Of a DNA stretch of 64,000 bases, positions 48,201 through 60,200 are shown piece after piece. The translations under genes and the position numbers were made by a program. Source of the stretch: Todiramphus chloris collaris. Lineage: Eukaryota > Chordata > Aves > Coraciiformes > Alcedinidae. How positions within the stretch are numbered: the stretch's first letter is position 1; each line of letters opens with the position of its first letter. The stretch lies in the NCBI GenBank assembly GCA_025345505.1, contig JANVCC010000021.1:2027743-2091742 (forward strand), given 5' to 3'. The notes beneath the pieces were generated by a model. The model had not been told where the DNA came from and made no database searches. It worked only from the letters and a program-made list of their open reading frames with translations.

Positions 48201-51200
48201 CCACCACCAGGCAGTGGGAGACCCAACCAGGAGCTCGCAGAGGCTGCAGGACGTACAGATGGTGGTAGAGGGGCAGCACTGGCAGTGCCAGTCAGAGAGC
48301 TGCAGACTGGAGGCTGAGATGGGTGCCTGCTGGCACCTATTGTCACTCCTGGTAGGTACTGATATAGAGACAAGTGAAGTGCAGGTGTTGGGATGTCCAG
48401 CTTTAAAACAATCCAAGCTGGTCAGACACTTCATCTTCCCATAGCCTCCACTGGTGGGTTCTGACAAAGATGGGATACTTCACTGGTCAAACCCCAGGAG
48501 GGGAATTTCTTTTTCCAGCCTTTATACCTCTGAAAACACTGGAAAACCCCAGCAGACTCACCTGTCCTGAACCTGACAAACATGTCTAAAACATAGATGA
48601 TATCAGAGCTGTAATCCAAGAACAGCCATAACTTAATATGGTCAACTTGTAGCTCGTCAAAGCAGGCCCTAAAGAAACAGAGAGACAAAAAAATAAAGCA
48701 AGACATTAGAAAACTACACGGAGTGTGTGAGCAGAGGCCAGACAGTATGTCAGAGCATGTGGCTGGCACTGAAAGCTTCAGGGCACTGTATCTCCACCCC
48801 CAGCCACCTGCACACCAGAGCTACGTCCAAACCAACCACCAGGATCTTTCAGAATTCAGAAGTGTTTAAGCCAGGAGCAAAAGTCCCATCATGTACAGGC
48901 CACAGCAGGGCACCTCTGAAGGGACGTGGGTGTCGCTGCGCTTAAGCGCGCGGCAGATTGCAGGGGATGCACCTCCCCGCTGAGACAATTCCCAAATTCA
49001 AGGTTTGCTTCTGAGTTGAGAGACATCTTTGACCCATTCCCACAGCACTCCACTACTTGGGACTGGAAACTGCTTTCTCCACAAGTAAAATACTCGAGTA
49101 AAATTTTCCTGCCCTTCCAGCATCTATAGATGTGTGACATTGATTTAAGATGAGCCAACGCTGCCCGCATCCCTCCTGTCTGTGCTCTGCTGGGTGATGA
49201 GAAGACCTAGTTCCAGCAGTAGTTCCTGAGCCCACAGTGGCCAAGGGACAGCCCTGCAGGTAGCCAGTAGATGGCACACAAAGGCCACAGCCAGGACCTT
49301 CACTCCGAGTGACAACAAGCTGGGTTTAGACATCAGATAAGAAGAAACATTGGCCAGCGATTCCCAGGGGTATGTGTATCGTGTGTCCCTAAAGGTACAG
49401 GAACTGTCTGTCTTCTAGGTAAGCCACTCAAGAAATAAAGCAGGGAAATAAGAGGATGATTTAGACTGGAAACATAATGAGAGACTGAATTTGGAACCTA
49501 GAATTATTATTAGCATAAATCCATACCTGCACACTAGCATGCACCAGTTATAGAACACGGGTGCCGCAATGATGGTCAGCCAGTTGTAGTAAAGATTGCT
49601 TGAAGGATCTATCACAAAGATGTCTTTTTTCTTCCTGGAAAGGAAACCATACAGTTTGACACTGGAAATGTGAATAATGAAGTGCTTTGCTGCATCTCCC
49701 TCTTCTGGAGGCTGCTCATCTCGTGATGAACTCATAGCTGCCTAAGAAGAGAAGGTATCCATACAGGCAGCTCCAGATATTAGCATCCCATCAGACATCC
49801 TCTATTTATTTGCTCAACCCAACTTTGGAAAAGGTAAATGAGAGTGCAGAGAAAAACACAGACATTCCCCTTGTCCAGGCTGAAAAACCACAGCCCTTGT
49901 GCACGGGCTGCCCACTGGAAAAAAAAAAGTAACAAGTTAAATGTTTCTTATTATCATTCCAGCTAGAAGGTGATGGCCCACTGCTAGACAAAGAACCTTC
50001 TCTTGCAGATTGGTTTTGATGTTTCTGGCAAATCCTAATGTAGACACGACTGTGTGAGGATGTATTTAAACAAGTAACCCACCTATATATTCAAATATAC
50101 GTCTATACAGGTAAGACTGCGTGTGCATACAGACCTGCAGGGTGTGACTAGAACTAAAACATGCATTGTCATGTAAAAGCAAATGTCACACGTTCATAGT
50201 CCTGGCTCCCCAGGCCTCCTAACAATGAGGAGATGCTAAATAAAGTGTACAGGCTTGGGATTTAAAGATGATTTAAAGAGCAGCGTGGCTGGTGGCACAT
50301 GTAGAGTCAAGACATTAAAACCTTTATTTTCTTTGCTGAAACACTTTTGGCTACTGCAAAGGTCAGGCTCTCAGTACATAGTGATTGAAGCCAGAAGAGA
50401 ATCCCTAAAACGAAGGTTCTAATCAGACAAAGCTTTGATTAAGAACATCGAGATCTTAAGATGAAGCAGAACCCACTTGGAAGCAGCTCCTGACTACACG
50501 TCCCCCTGCCTACACAGCACAGGGGCACCATATACAGATACAAACTTGAAGTGTGTTTCTCTAACACAGAAACATAGAATGGTCAGGGTTGGAAGGGACC
50601 TTAAAGCTCATCCAGTTCCAACCCCCCTGCCATGGGCAGGGACACCTCCCACTAGAGCAGGTTGCTCACAGCCCCAGCCAGCCTGGCCTTAAACACTTCC
50701 AAGGATGGGGCTTCCACCACCTCTCTGGGCAACCTGTGCCAGTGTCTCACCACCCTCCTGGGGAAGAAATTCTTCCTAATGTCTAATCTGAATCTCTCCA
50801 CCTCTAGTTTTGATCCTGAAGTGTTAAGTCCACTCAGATGCTTTCTCTTCTTACCTGCTATCATCGTTACTTTAATGACTGGTAATACCACACTGTACTG
50901 TGTTGGAGTCAGCTTTAGGAACAAAACAAGAGCAGGATCCATGTCTGTCAAAAGCATCTGAATGATCTCATTTTGTTGCAAAAATACAGCCTCTCCTCAT
51001 CAGCAGATGCAAACAGCAGCGATCGCCAGTAATGAACTGGACCATATTAAGTAAGTAAATACACCAGTTAGCATAGTAACTAAACTTAGTAGTAAATCCG
51101 TGATTTTCTATGTGTAAGATTTCTGCTCTTTGCCCAAAGCAGACCTTTGAGTCATCTTGCTCTGGATCACAATGGACATTCATGAGGGATGTGTTTAAGC

Positions 51201-54200
51201 ATCGCTTGGATGTGGTGTTGGGGGATGAGGTCTAGGGGTGATCTTGTAGAGTAGGGTTAATGGTTGGACTTCCTGATCCCAAGGGGCTTTTCCAACCTAA
51301 ATAATTCTGTGATTCCTTGACTCTGGAACAATAAAAAGCCTGTGGAGATCTGCAAACCCTAAAATGCCCTCATAGTGAGGATGTGATCCGAAACTCACTG
51401 GCCTAAAAAGCTGTTCGTGGCAGGTCTAGACACAGGTCTGAGTGATGCAAAAGTTTGTTGAGCAGTTGCACCTTTCCAAAGGGGGAAACACATTCAAGAT
51501 TTGCCAGGTTAACATCCTGCAGCCTACAGGACCAAAACTGTTGTGCAAGTGTTGGGGTAAAATGCTGCACTGGGCCTTGTAGTGTAGGGCTGTGTAACAA
51601 GCACACGTTCATTCTTCATACTTACTCTTCTTTTTTTTTATCATCTTTTTTGTCATCTTTTTTGTCATCTTTTTTGTCATCTTTTTTGTCATCTTTCTTT
51701 TCCTCTTTCTTTTCCTCCTTCTTTTCCTCCTTCTTTTCCTCTTTTTTCTCCTCTTTAACCTCTTTCTTTTCTTCCTTTTTGCTGCACAACATAACATCAG
51801 GCTTAGCAATGTTACTGATATTCTAGCAGTTAAGGGAGAGGGTCAGGGTTAGGGTACAGGAAACCAGACTAGACTCGGGATAGGGTAGGACAGGGATCTA
51901 ACTGGTAAAAATGGTTTACAGGTGGAGGCCTCTCAAACTGACACCACTGCACACTCACGTCAGGTAACCAGCTGGCTGACTTTGTGCATCAGTCACCCAC
52001 ACCTTCCTGACCTGTCCAGACATCAGCATAACAGGCTGATTTTCATCAAATGCTTCCAGTTTGTATCGTTCTTAAGGCATTTGAAAAGAAAATCTGTCAA
52101 AGGGTAAGAGAACTTGAGATGGTTTAACAAACTGACAGCAGTCTTTGCAGAGCCACAGCCTCGCCGTGACTGCCTGAGGTTTAATGGTAATTAAATGACA
52201 AGAGGCTGGGTTTTTCCTCTCACAGTTCTGTAACATCAACAGAGCTATTAATTAATTACCTCTGGCTTCAACAATTGCCTTGGAGAAGAATGTCAGTGTC
52301 TGAACAAAAGCAGCCAACGTAGAGAAAAGAGGTGTGTCCATTAAAGTCAATGTGATGAACCTATTTTAGAGCTCTACAGTAGAGATCTGCGTTGGGGTCA
52401 TGTGTTTCTGCAACATCTGCAGTAGAGATCTGCTGTATCTACGAGATAGTCCACACCTACCAGAGGACCTTGTGCCCTAGAAAAGAATTTTTTTCTTTCC
52501 ATCAACCCTGAAGGAAGAATGGGTTGCCCAGTTCAGATGCAGGTACCTCTGTCTGGTCAGAGGGGCCATGCCCAAGGTGCTCTGCCTGTATTGGCATTGC
52601 CACAGTATTCAAAGGCTGAGCATTAAGTAGGACATTCCATCCTTGCTAAAATAATGGGAATTTCACCTGGACTTAACGGAGTCATGATTGTCTCTGTGTT
52701 TATTAATTGCTTTTCATGCAGCAAAGTAAAAAGTTGACCATTTACTGCAATTCTATCCTACCATTCCATAGGATCCAGCACAGACCCAAGCTGCCAAGAT
52801 TTAATACCAGGTAGGTATTTATTTATCAAGCATATGCACAGTAGCCCATTAGAATGTTGATAAGCCAGATATAAAGAAGGCTCTGACTCCTCCCATTCTT
52901 AGGTTTATCTGAACAGCAAAGTCTTGAGCTACGTTAACCTACACAGATGGTCATCCTGGCACCTTAGTTAACATCCTTCCTAAGATTCTGTCCATATTGA
53001 ATCCTAGAGCTGAATTTGCCACGTGCATTAGTCAAGAATCTTGTAAGCTGAAGAAGGGCAACTCCTTTGCACAAGCAGAAAATCCATCATCCAAGATGTC
53101 CCTCTTTTCTTTTGGAAATGTCTTTATTCCTTGGAGCAGAAAGTGCCAACCCTGGTTAGACAGAAAAGCCTAAATGCTCCTGGCACTACAGAGGATGGGG
53201 ATAATGTACACAGAAAGATGACTCTCCACACATAAAGTCTGGTTTACATGGAAACCCTGGCCTCCTGCTCCCATGGCAGCTCCACCTTCTCCTCTGAACC
53301 ACCAAGACTGGATCCGTGCACGAAACAGGAGCATAAACAGAGGGGAAAAGAACCTTTGGGTTGCCTGATCTTCTGTTTATATCTTCTTCTACAGAAGATT
53401 TTATATCTTCTGTATTGATCTATATATCTATCTATATATATATGCAGGTCAGCTCAAAGGAACAGGTCCCAAGGCTGATCTCTACACAGCAGTGGGAACT
53501 GCTGCTCAAGTATTTATTACTCTGCTCCCAGCTCCACTGGACTTGGCGGCTTCTGTTTCCAGTCTGCTCCCAAAACTGCTCCCTTTTTAAAAAACACGGC
53601 AGGATTTCACTGCACCTTGCTATGCACAGTGCCTGATCTAAAGGTCGATTCAGAGTTGAGGTTGTTAGCAGGAACACAGCTCCTCAATACTTCAAATGTC
53701 TGGCATTCTCACCAGAAAGGAAGAACTAGGAGTATACATCATTTTCAAAGGGTAGGGCCACTGTACGTTTGTGGATGTTGTTATGCCAGGAGAAGTAGGT
53801 TGAGATAGAGAAACAATCAAAAAGTCTCAGTAGTGGTGAGCTTTGGAGGGAATATTTTGACAAACCCAACCTCCTCCTACATTTTGTTTTAAGAAAGATT
53901 AAAAAACCCACATTATTTTACATACCACCTAATGCAAATACTTGTTTTTCTCTGGCTGGAGATCTATGAGCTCATCTGTCAACTACAGGTATCTGTCTTA
54001 AGTCAGATTCTTCCACTTCCATGGCCTCTGTTCATCTTTCTGTTGTGGTAACTCACAATTTACCATACTCCCACCTCCTTGTAGTCTGGTAGTGGAAGTC
54101 ATTCAGAGGAAAAGGTTGGCCACAGTCAAAGACTTGAAAGCGTCAACTTGAAAGCTCCCCAAGGGCTGGCACTCTGAGGTCTTTAGCATAACGAAAAACC

Positions 54201-57200
54201 CATAGCTTCAAAAAGACCTGCATCTTATTTTCTTTCTTAGTGCTTATGAGTAAACTGGAATCCAGTAACTAATAAAAGAGTTGTTTGTGCCTGTTCTCTT
54301 TCAGAGCAATCCAACAGCATCTGTTCTGTGCTTCCGACACGAAAAAAAGCACGGGCATCTTCAGCCTTAGAAAGCAGGTCTTCATCAGCCCTTCTAAAAG
54401 CACTGTCACAGTCTCTGAAAGAGTCAAATATTTGCATTTCTCATCTGTCAAATCCATTGCAAGCCAAGTGTGTTCCAGGCTGCCAGGCAGGTAGACAGAA
54501 AGGTGCTGTCTCCATTTAAAAATAAGGATACATTGGAAGGATGAAAGCTCTGCCCAAGGTACCTGAGTCATTGTCAGAAACGGAGTAAGAAAGCAGTATT
54601 TTCCAGCCTAATCAGTCCTTTGGGCCCTGACTGGCAGGCCAGGCTCCAGGCTTTTAGCTCTTTTTTTTTTTTTTCCTACCAGTCTAAATAAAATGCTGCA
54701 CATTTCTGTCTGTGGTGGTTTGGCCTTGGCTGGATGCCAGGTGCCCACCAAACTGCTCTATCACTGCCCCCCCTCCTCTCAGCTGGACCTGGGGGAAGAA
54801 AATAAGATGAAACTCATGGGTTAGGCAGTTTGATGAAAAGCAAAGCAAGGCCATGCATGGAAGGAAAAGAAAACAAAGATTTATTCTCTGCTTCCCACCA
54901 GCAGGTGATGTCTGGCCCCTTTTTGGGAAGCAGGGCTCCAAACACGCAGAGGTTGCTCCAGAGGACAAGCCAATGCCCCCCTACCCCTCCTCCTCCTCCT
55001 TTCCCTAGCTTTTATTGTTAACCTGACATCATATGGCCTGGGATATCCCTTTGGTCAGGCTGGGGCAGCTGTCCCAGTCGTGTCCCCTCCCAAGATCTCA
55101 TCCCCCCATCCCACTGCAGGGGGAATGTTGGACAGCAGCCCTGGTGCTGGGAGAGCCTTGCCCAGCAGCAGCCACAGCCCGGGGGTGTGAGCAGCACCTT
55201 TCCAGCTCCCAGTGCACAGCACAGCACTGGGAGGGCTGCTCTGGGCAGAATTCACTCCAGCTCAGCCAGACCCAACACACTGTCACTGTTCACTGCACAG
55301 TCATTTCCCTTGTTAGTAAAAGTTATGCAAAGGGAACCACAAAGTTGCTTCAGGAGCAAGAAGGCCTCTTGTTCAGGTATGGGCACAAAGGTCTTGCAGC
55401 ATCATGTAACACGTGCAGTTTGAGGCAGCCTACTCAGAGAATAAAAAGAGTTTCCTCAAAGTATTTCTGACATCATCAGGAACTGTCCCTCGTTGTAAAA
55501 ATTCTTCCTTTCATCGGGAAAACAATGAAAAAAACCAAAACCACAGCAACTCTCATCATGCATGAGAACAGATCTGCTGCTGGATGCTACAGAGCAGGCA
55601 CAGCCGTGGTCTTAAGACAGGCAACAAACATTGGTGTGGAGTGATTCTAAATTACAGGAGCTCTTCACCTTTTCTTCACCTTGGTGTAACACTGTGAGAC
55701 AGCTTGTGAAACAGATAAACCAGACTCCAAAGGATGGGTTCTCTCAGAGCTTCCGTTGCAATGCAAGCCTCGCTGTGTTGCCTGTCACTCTACAGCTACA
55801 CCAAGAGTATCTGCTGAGCTGAAACACACAGTTTAAGAAAGACGCTTCCTTTTCATGTAGACTGCACACAGGAGTGTTTTCTGGGGATCCTGGATGCTTC
55901 TCATTTGACAACCTGCAATTTTGAGGGGGCACTTGATTTGCAAAAAGGGGACTAGTATGTTAAAAGGGGAAAATTACTATTGGCCAATGAATACAGGAAT
56001 CTGACTCAAAAACTGATTCAAATTCAAGTGGCAATGCAGTAAAATCAGCCAGCTGAACGAGAGGAGGTAGGAGCTAAATGCTTAATAAAATTCACTCCTT
56101 TGAGAGGTAAGGATGACTTCAGACCAAAAGAAGTTCTCAGGGAGCAGGAAGGATGCTTTTCCTACTAAGAAAACTATACCTGTCTCTATAATGAAACTAT
56201 ATTCTTAGGAAAAGCTTAGGAAGAGATAAGGAGTTTACACTACAAAAGCTACTAGGCTGGGAAGGGGAAAAAGAGAGGAGGTAGTAGCAGAAAGGTGTTT
56301 GGAAGTTACCGGTACTTACTCTTCGTTGGTGTTGTTGCTGTAGTTGACATTAAACCTGGCCAAGGGCCAGTGACTGCAGCAAGTTAAATAAAACACATTA
56401 AAGAGTGTAAAGGCTGCTGGCATTTCGTACACGTGTTTGCCGACGCGACGGGCTGACTTACTCGCTGCTCACTTATGCACTGAGCAGCTTAGGAAGGTCA
56501 ACTTTGCCTGCCGTGCTAAGCCCCTTTGCATAACTATTTCAAGGCACCAGTTTCTTTTTACCATATGCTTGGCAGACACATTTGTCACCACATCTGATGT
56601 CCAAAGCTTGTTCTCAGGCGTCTTAGTGCAGGACAAGATGCATCTTGCTATTTTTAGCCCTTGGACTCGTTTGGCTACTATTTTAAGCTTGCTTTAATCT
56701 TTGCAAGTCTTCTTCACAGATGCAGTGTCAAGGCTTGTGGATAAGTAACAAGCATACCCACCCACCTACCTACCTACCTACTCCCTACCTACCTACTCCC
56801 TACCTACCTACCTACCTACCACCTACCTACCAACATACCTACCTTCCAACCAACCAACCAACCAACCAATCAACCTACCAATCTACCTACCTACCAACCA
56901 ACATACCTACCTAGCAACCAACGTACCTACCAACCAACCAACCTATCAACCTGCCAATCTACCCACCTACAAACCTACCAACCTACCTACCTACCAATGT
57001 ACCTACCAACCAACCAACCAACCTACCAACCAATGCACCTACCAACCAACCAATGTACCTACCTATGAGCCAACCTACCTGCGAGCCAACCTACCAACCA
57101 ACCAACCTACCTACCTACCTACCTACCAACCAATGTACCTACCTACCAACCAACCTACCTACCAAACAACCTACCTACCTACCAAACTTCCCACCTACCT

Positions 57201-60200
57201 ACCTACCTACCTCTGCTGCAAAATTCAGCCTTCATGATAGGACTGGGAGAAACAGTCACGTGGCACCAGTGTAAAACTGAGGAGGCAAGGATGGATACTC
57301 CCCAGTTCGCTTTTAACAGCCTTCTAGAGAGGTTTGTTGGCCCACGATCGATGCTGCCCTCTCTAACTGCTTCAAATCTGCAGTTGCCTAATTCAAGAAA
57401 ATGTGCTTATGAGCTTAATTTCTAAGAAGTCAACCCAAGTGAAGATAATAAGGCTGTGCTGGGCCCAACAAATCAAAGTAGCCTGTATCATGGACAGCCC
57501 TTCAAAAGTTCTTGCTTTAATCTGAATTACTAGCTGAGAGTTTGAAGCAAATCAATCTATTACTTGCTTACCAACCAACCAACCTTTAGCTATGTAAAAA
57601 ATATGAGGGTCTGTGCTTCAAAGCATAATGCCAAACCAGTTTCTGTGTTTCTGCACCAGAAGCCTTCTGCAATGTCAGCAGCTGAACTGGTGTGACTAAG
57701 TTATCACCCATTTTGAACAACTGCTTGTCTGGAGTTTCCTTGCAGGTAATGTACATAACATTTATGTCCTGAAAAGCCACAACGAGCAACGTCCTAGATG
57801 GTTGAAACAGGAAGGAATGACATTCATGCTCACTAGAGAAGAGTTTAGCAACAAGTTGCACAAGTTGCCCAGAATAAAATCCCAGTTCTGAAAAAACATT
57901 CTGCCTGAAGCAGCCTGACCAAAATCCTTCGCTTCAAGATCTTTGCCACGGTACGTTGGAGGGGGAAAGAGAAAGTCTGCTCCATAATACTTCAGTTAGG
58001 TCAAGATTTCTGGGCAGCATCAGATACTCTGTTCATCTGCCACACTAAGCTTCTTACCCTCTTCTTAAAATAAAACTTACATCCTAATCACCAGGAAAAT
58101 ACCACAACCTCAGTCGTCTTCATTTCAATTATAAACACATCTTCTTACCTGTTTAGTCCCCCGGGACGCTCACGGATACCCAGAAAGGAGCGGATGTTAC
58201 TTTGCCTACTGGAGACCTCTATGAACTCCGGCCCTCGGATACGTTCTAGGAAAGAATCAGGTCTTTGGTCTTCGTGGTGTAAATGTCTCGTGGCCCATGA
58301 CCTCACAGATACGACAAATCTTGATAGCCTGCAAGGAACAGACATACAGCATCCACTGAACCAGGCAAGAACATCATCCCCCCAGAGAGTAGCCCATGGA
58401 TTTTTCTCCACTTCGCCACCTGCCATGAAATTAAACTCAATGGATTAAGTGGAGGAACCCAGTCGCTTCCCACAACTTCATCCATCACCTTTTGCAGTAG
58501 ATGAAGGAAGTATCTCACACAGCATTTCCCAGTCTGCTGTACCAGCACTGCAGGAGCAATGGAAGGATATTCCTGCCAAGTGGGGACAAACCAAGTGGTT
58601 GGGGTGGGCCAGTTGACTTCTGACAGACTTCTGACATTACATGATAATGTCAGTCCAGATGTAAAATATTCCCAGGATCACATGCTCAAGGGCTGGTACC
58701 CACAGTGGAAACGCAAGGTGAATAGCTGGTGAGACAGGATGGATTTTGAAATAAGAAATGATAAAAATTCAGCCACTTTCCCTGTGATTTTAAAGGGACT
58801 TTCCACAGACATATCAACCATCTGTCACATATAAACCTTCCCCCTGCATAGGAAGGGCTATTTCCTCACCCTAAGTTTCTAGCAGAGCACTGAAATGATA
58901 CAAGCAAAAATCACGGCAATGTAACTAATTTATCACTGTATCATTACCTATCTTCTTCTCTACTCAGAAATTCACCTTACAAATCCTTCTGTTTTCTGTC
59001 AAAGTTCAACAGGAATCACGTTTCTGAAAAATTTCAAATCCTGGAGACTGAAATCCACAAAAGTGGTTATATTTCTTACCCACACAATATATTGTTTTAT
59101 TTCCCATCCCCAGTCTAGTTTCAATAAAAGCGCTGTTAATTTAAATCTTATGTTAAAGTACATCTGCCTCTTGATCACAGTTCTCAAGGGCCCAACTGCA
59201 GCTCCTCATAGATCTTGCCCAGTTCTATTACCCTGAAATAAAAAGGACAATAAAAGGCAGGAATAGAACCACATATCAGAAATTAGAGAAAGGTATTTGT
59301 GGTTCTTTAGGGCAATACCGAGAAAGCGTCTCATGAACAGTTAAGAGAGTCCAAAGCCTACCAAGAATACAAAAGAAAAGCTCCCCACAGAAGGCTGAAA
59401 TTCTTTAATAGATTTCTCAGTCCATTCAAAAAATGCTGCATAAAATTAAGCTATGTAATTTCTTTCGTTGCCTGAGCAGAACTCAGATCTCAGGTAACAG
59501 TGCGATGGAAAACTACTACTGATCTTACTTCCTTTAGAAAATAAAGCATTCTGATGAGACCTGCTAGTTAAGGAGCAAATAGATTTTGCCAAATAAGATT
59601 GAGAGTCTCTCTATTTGAACAAAGATACGTATTTTTTTTATTTCTGCCATTTTATTTTCATTTTTATTTTCATTGCTGCCAATTATTTTCATTTTTTGTC
59701 CTTCACACCTCGAAGTATGAAACTCAGTGAAGTCCATCAAATGCTCCTGTCTTCTTTTGAGAAGGTGCATTCAAGAGGCAGGTTATGCTGTGTTTTCTGT
59801 GATGTGATATTTAAATTGCTAAGCATTCATGTTTTCATCACAGGTTCCCTTGTATGTTCAGAGCATAAATAACTGTAGCTACACACGTGTGGAATTCAAA
59901 GAACGAATGACATAAAGAAAAATTAACATATAGTTCATGTGCTTTATGTTTGCATAAAACACACACCTAAAAATGTTTTCCACCTAAAAGCAACTCCGCG
60001 CAGACTTTGTCATCTACACACAGTGGTGTCACCATCTGACAATCAACCAGGGAAATACAAGTTTATTTTCCACCACCCAAAAGGCTGAAGTCTAAACAAC
60101 GCTCTTCAAATGCCTCTAGTTTTCCTCTTTGAAATACACTGTGCTTAAATTGAGTATGGTCTGCATCGTGTGTAACAATGGCACCTAAAGACAGAGCTCT

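Larger units (their letters stand above)
45208..48561 (-). other. CNGA3 intron, 3.4 kb, with three CR1 pieces
   Basis: CR1 at 45411-45696, 46165-46791 and 47485-48030. No further element seen between them. Confidence 0.8.
49635..51625 (-). other. CNGA3 intron, 2.0 kb, with two CR1 pieces
   Basis: CR1 at 50570-50815 and 51190-51316; otherwise unique sequence. Confidence 0.75.
51782..56319 (-). other. CNGA3 intron, 4.5 kb, with a solo LTR and simple repeats
   Basis: Holds the ERVL-type LTR (54711-55279), a TA/TATC-type microsatellite at about 53417-53445 and a T run at 54661-54674. No exon was recognised. Confidence 0.75.

Noticed and set aside
51835-51895. Telomere-like words (cagggttagggtacagg)
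   Set aside because: Only one or two TTAGGG units in a G-rich stretch; not an interstitial telomere array.
58149-58426. ATG at 58424-58426 as a CNGA3 start ([19 protein letters not shown])
   Set aside because: A good splice acceptor separates it from the conserved exon, and the properly phased upstream exon was found at 61232-61348.
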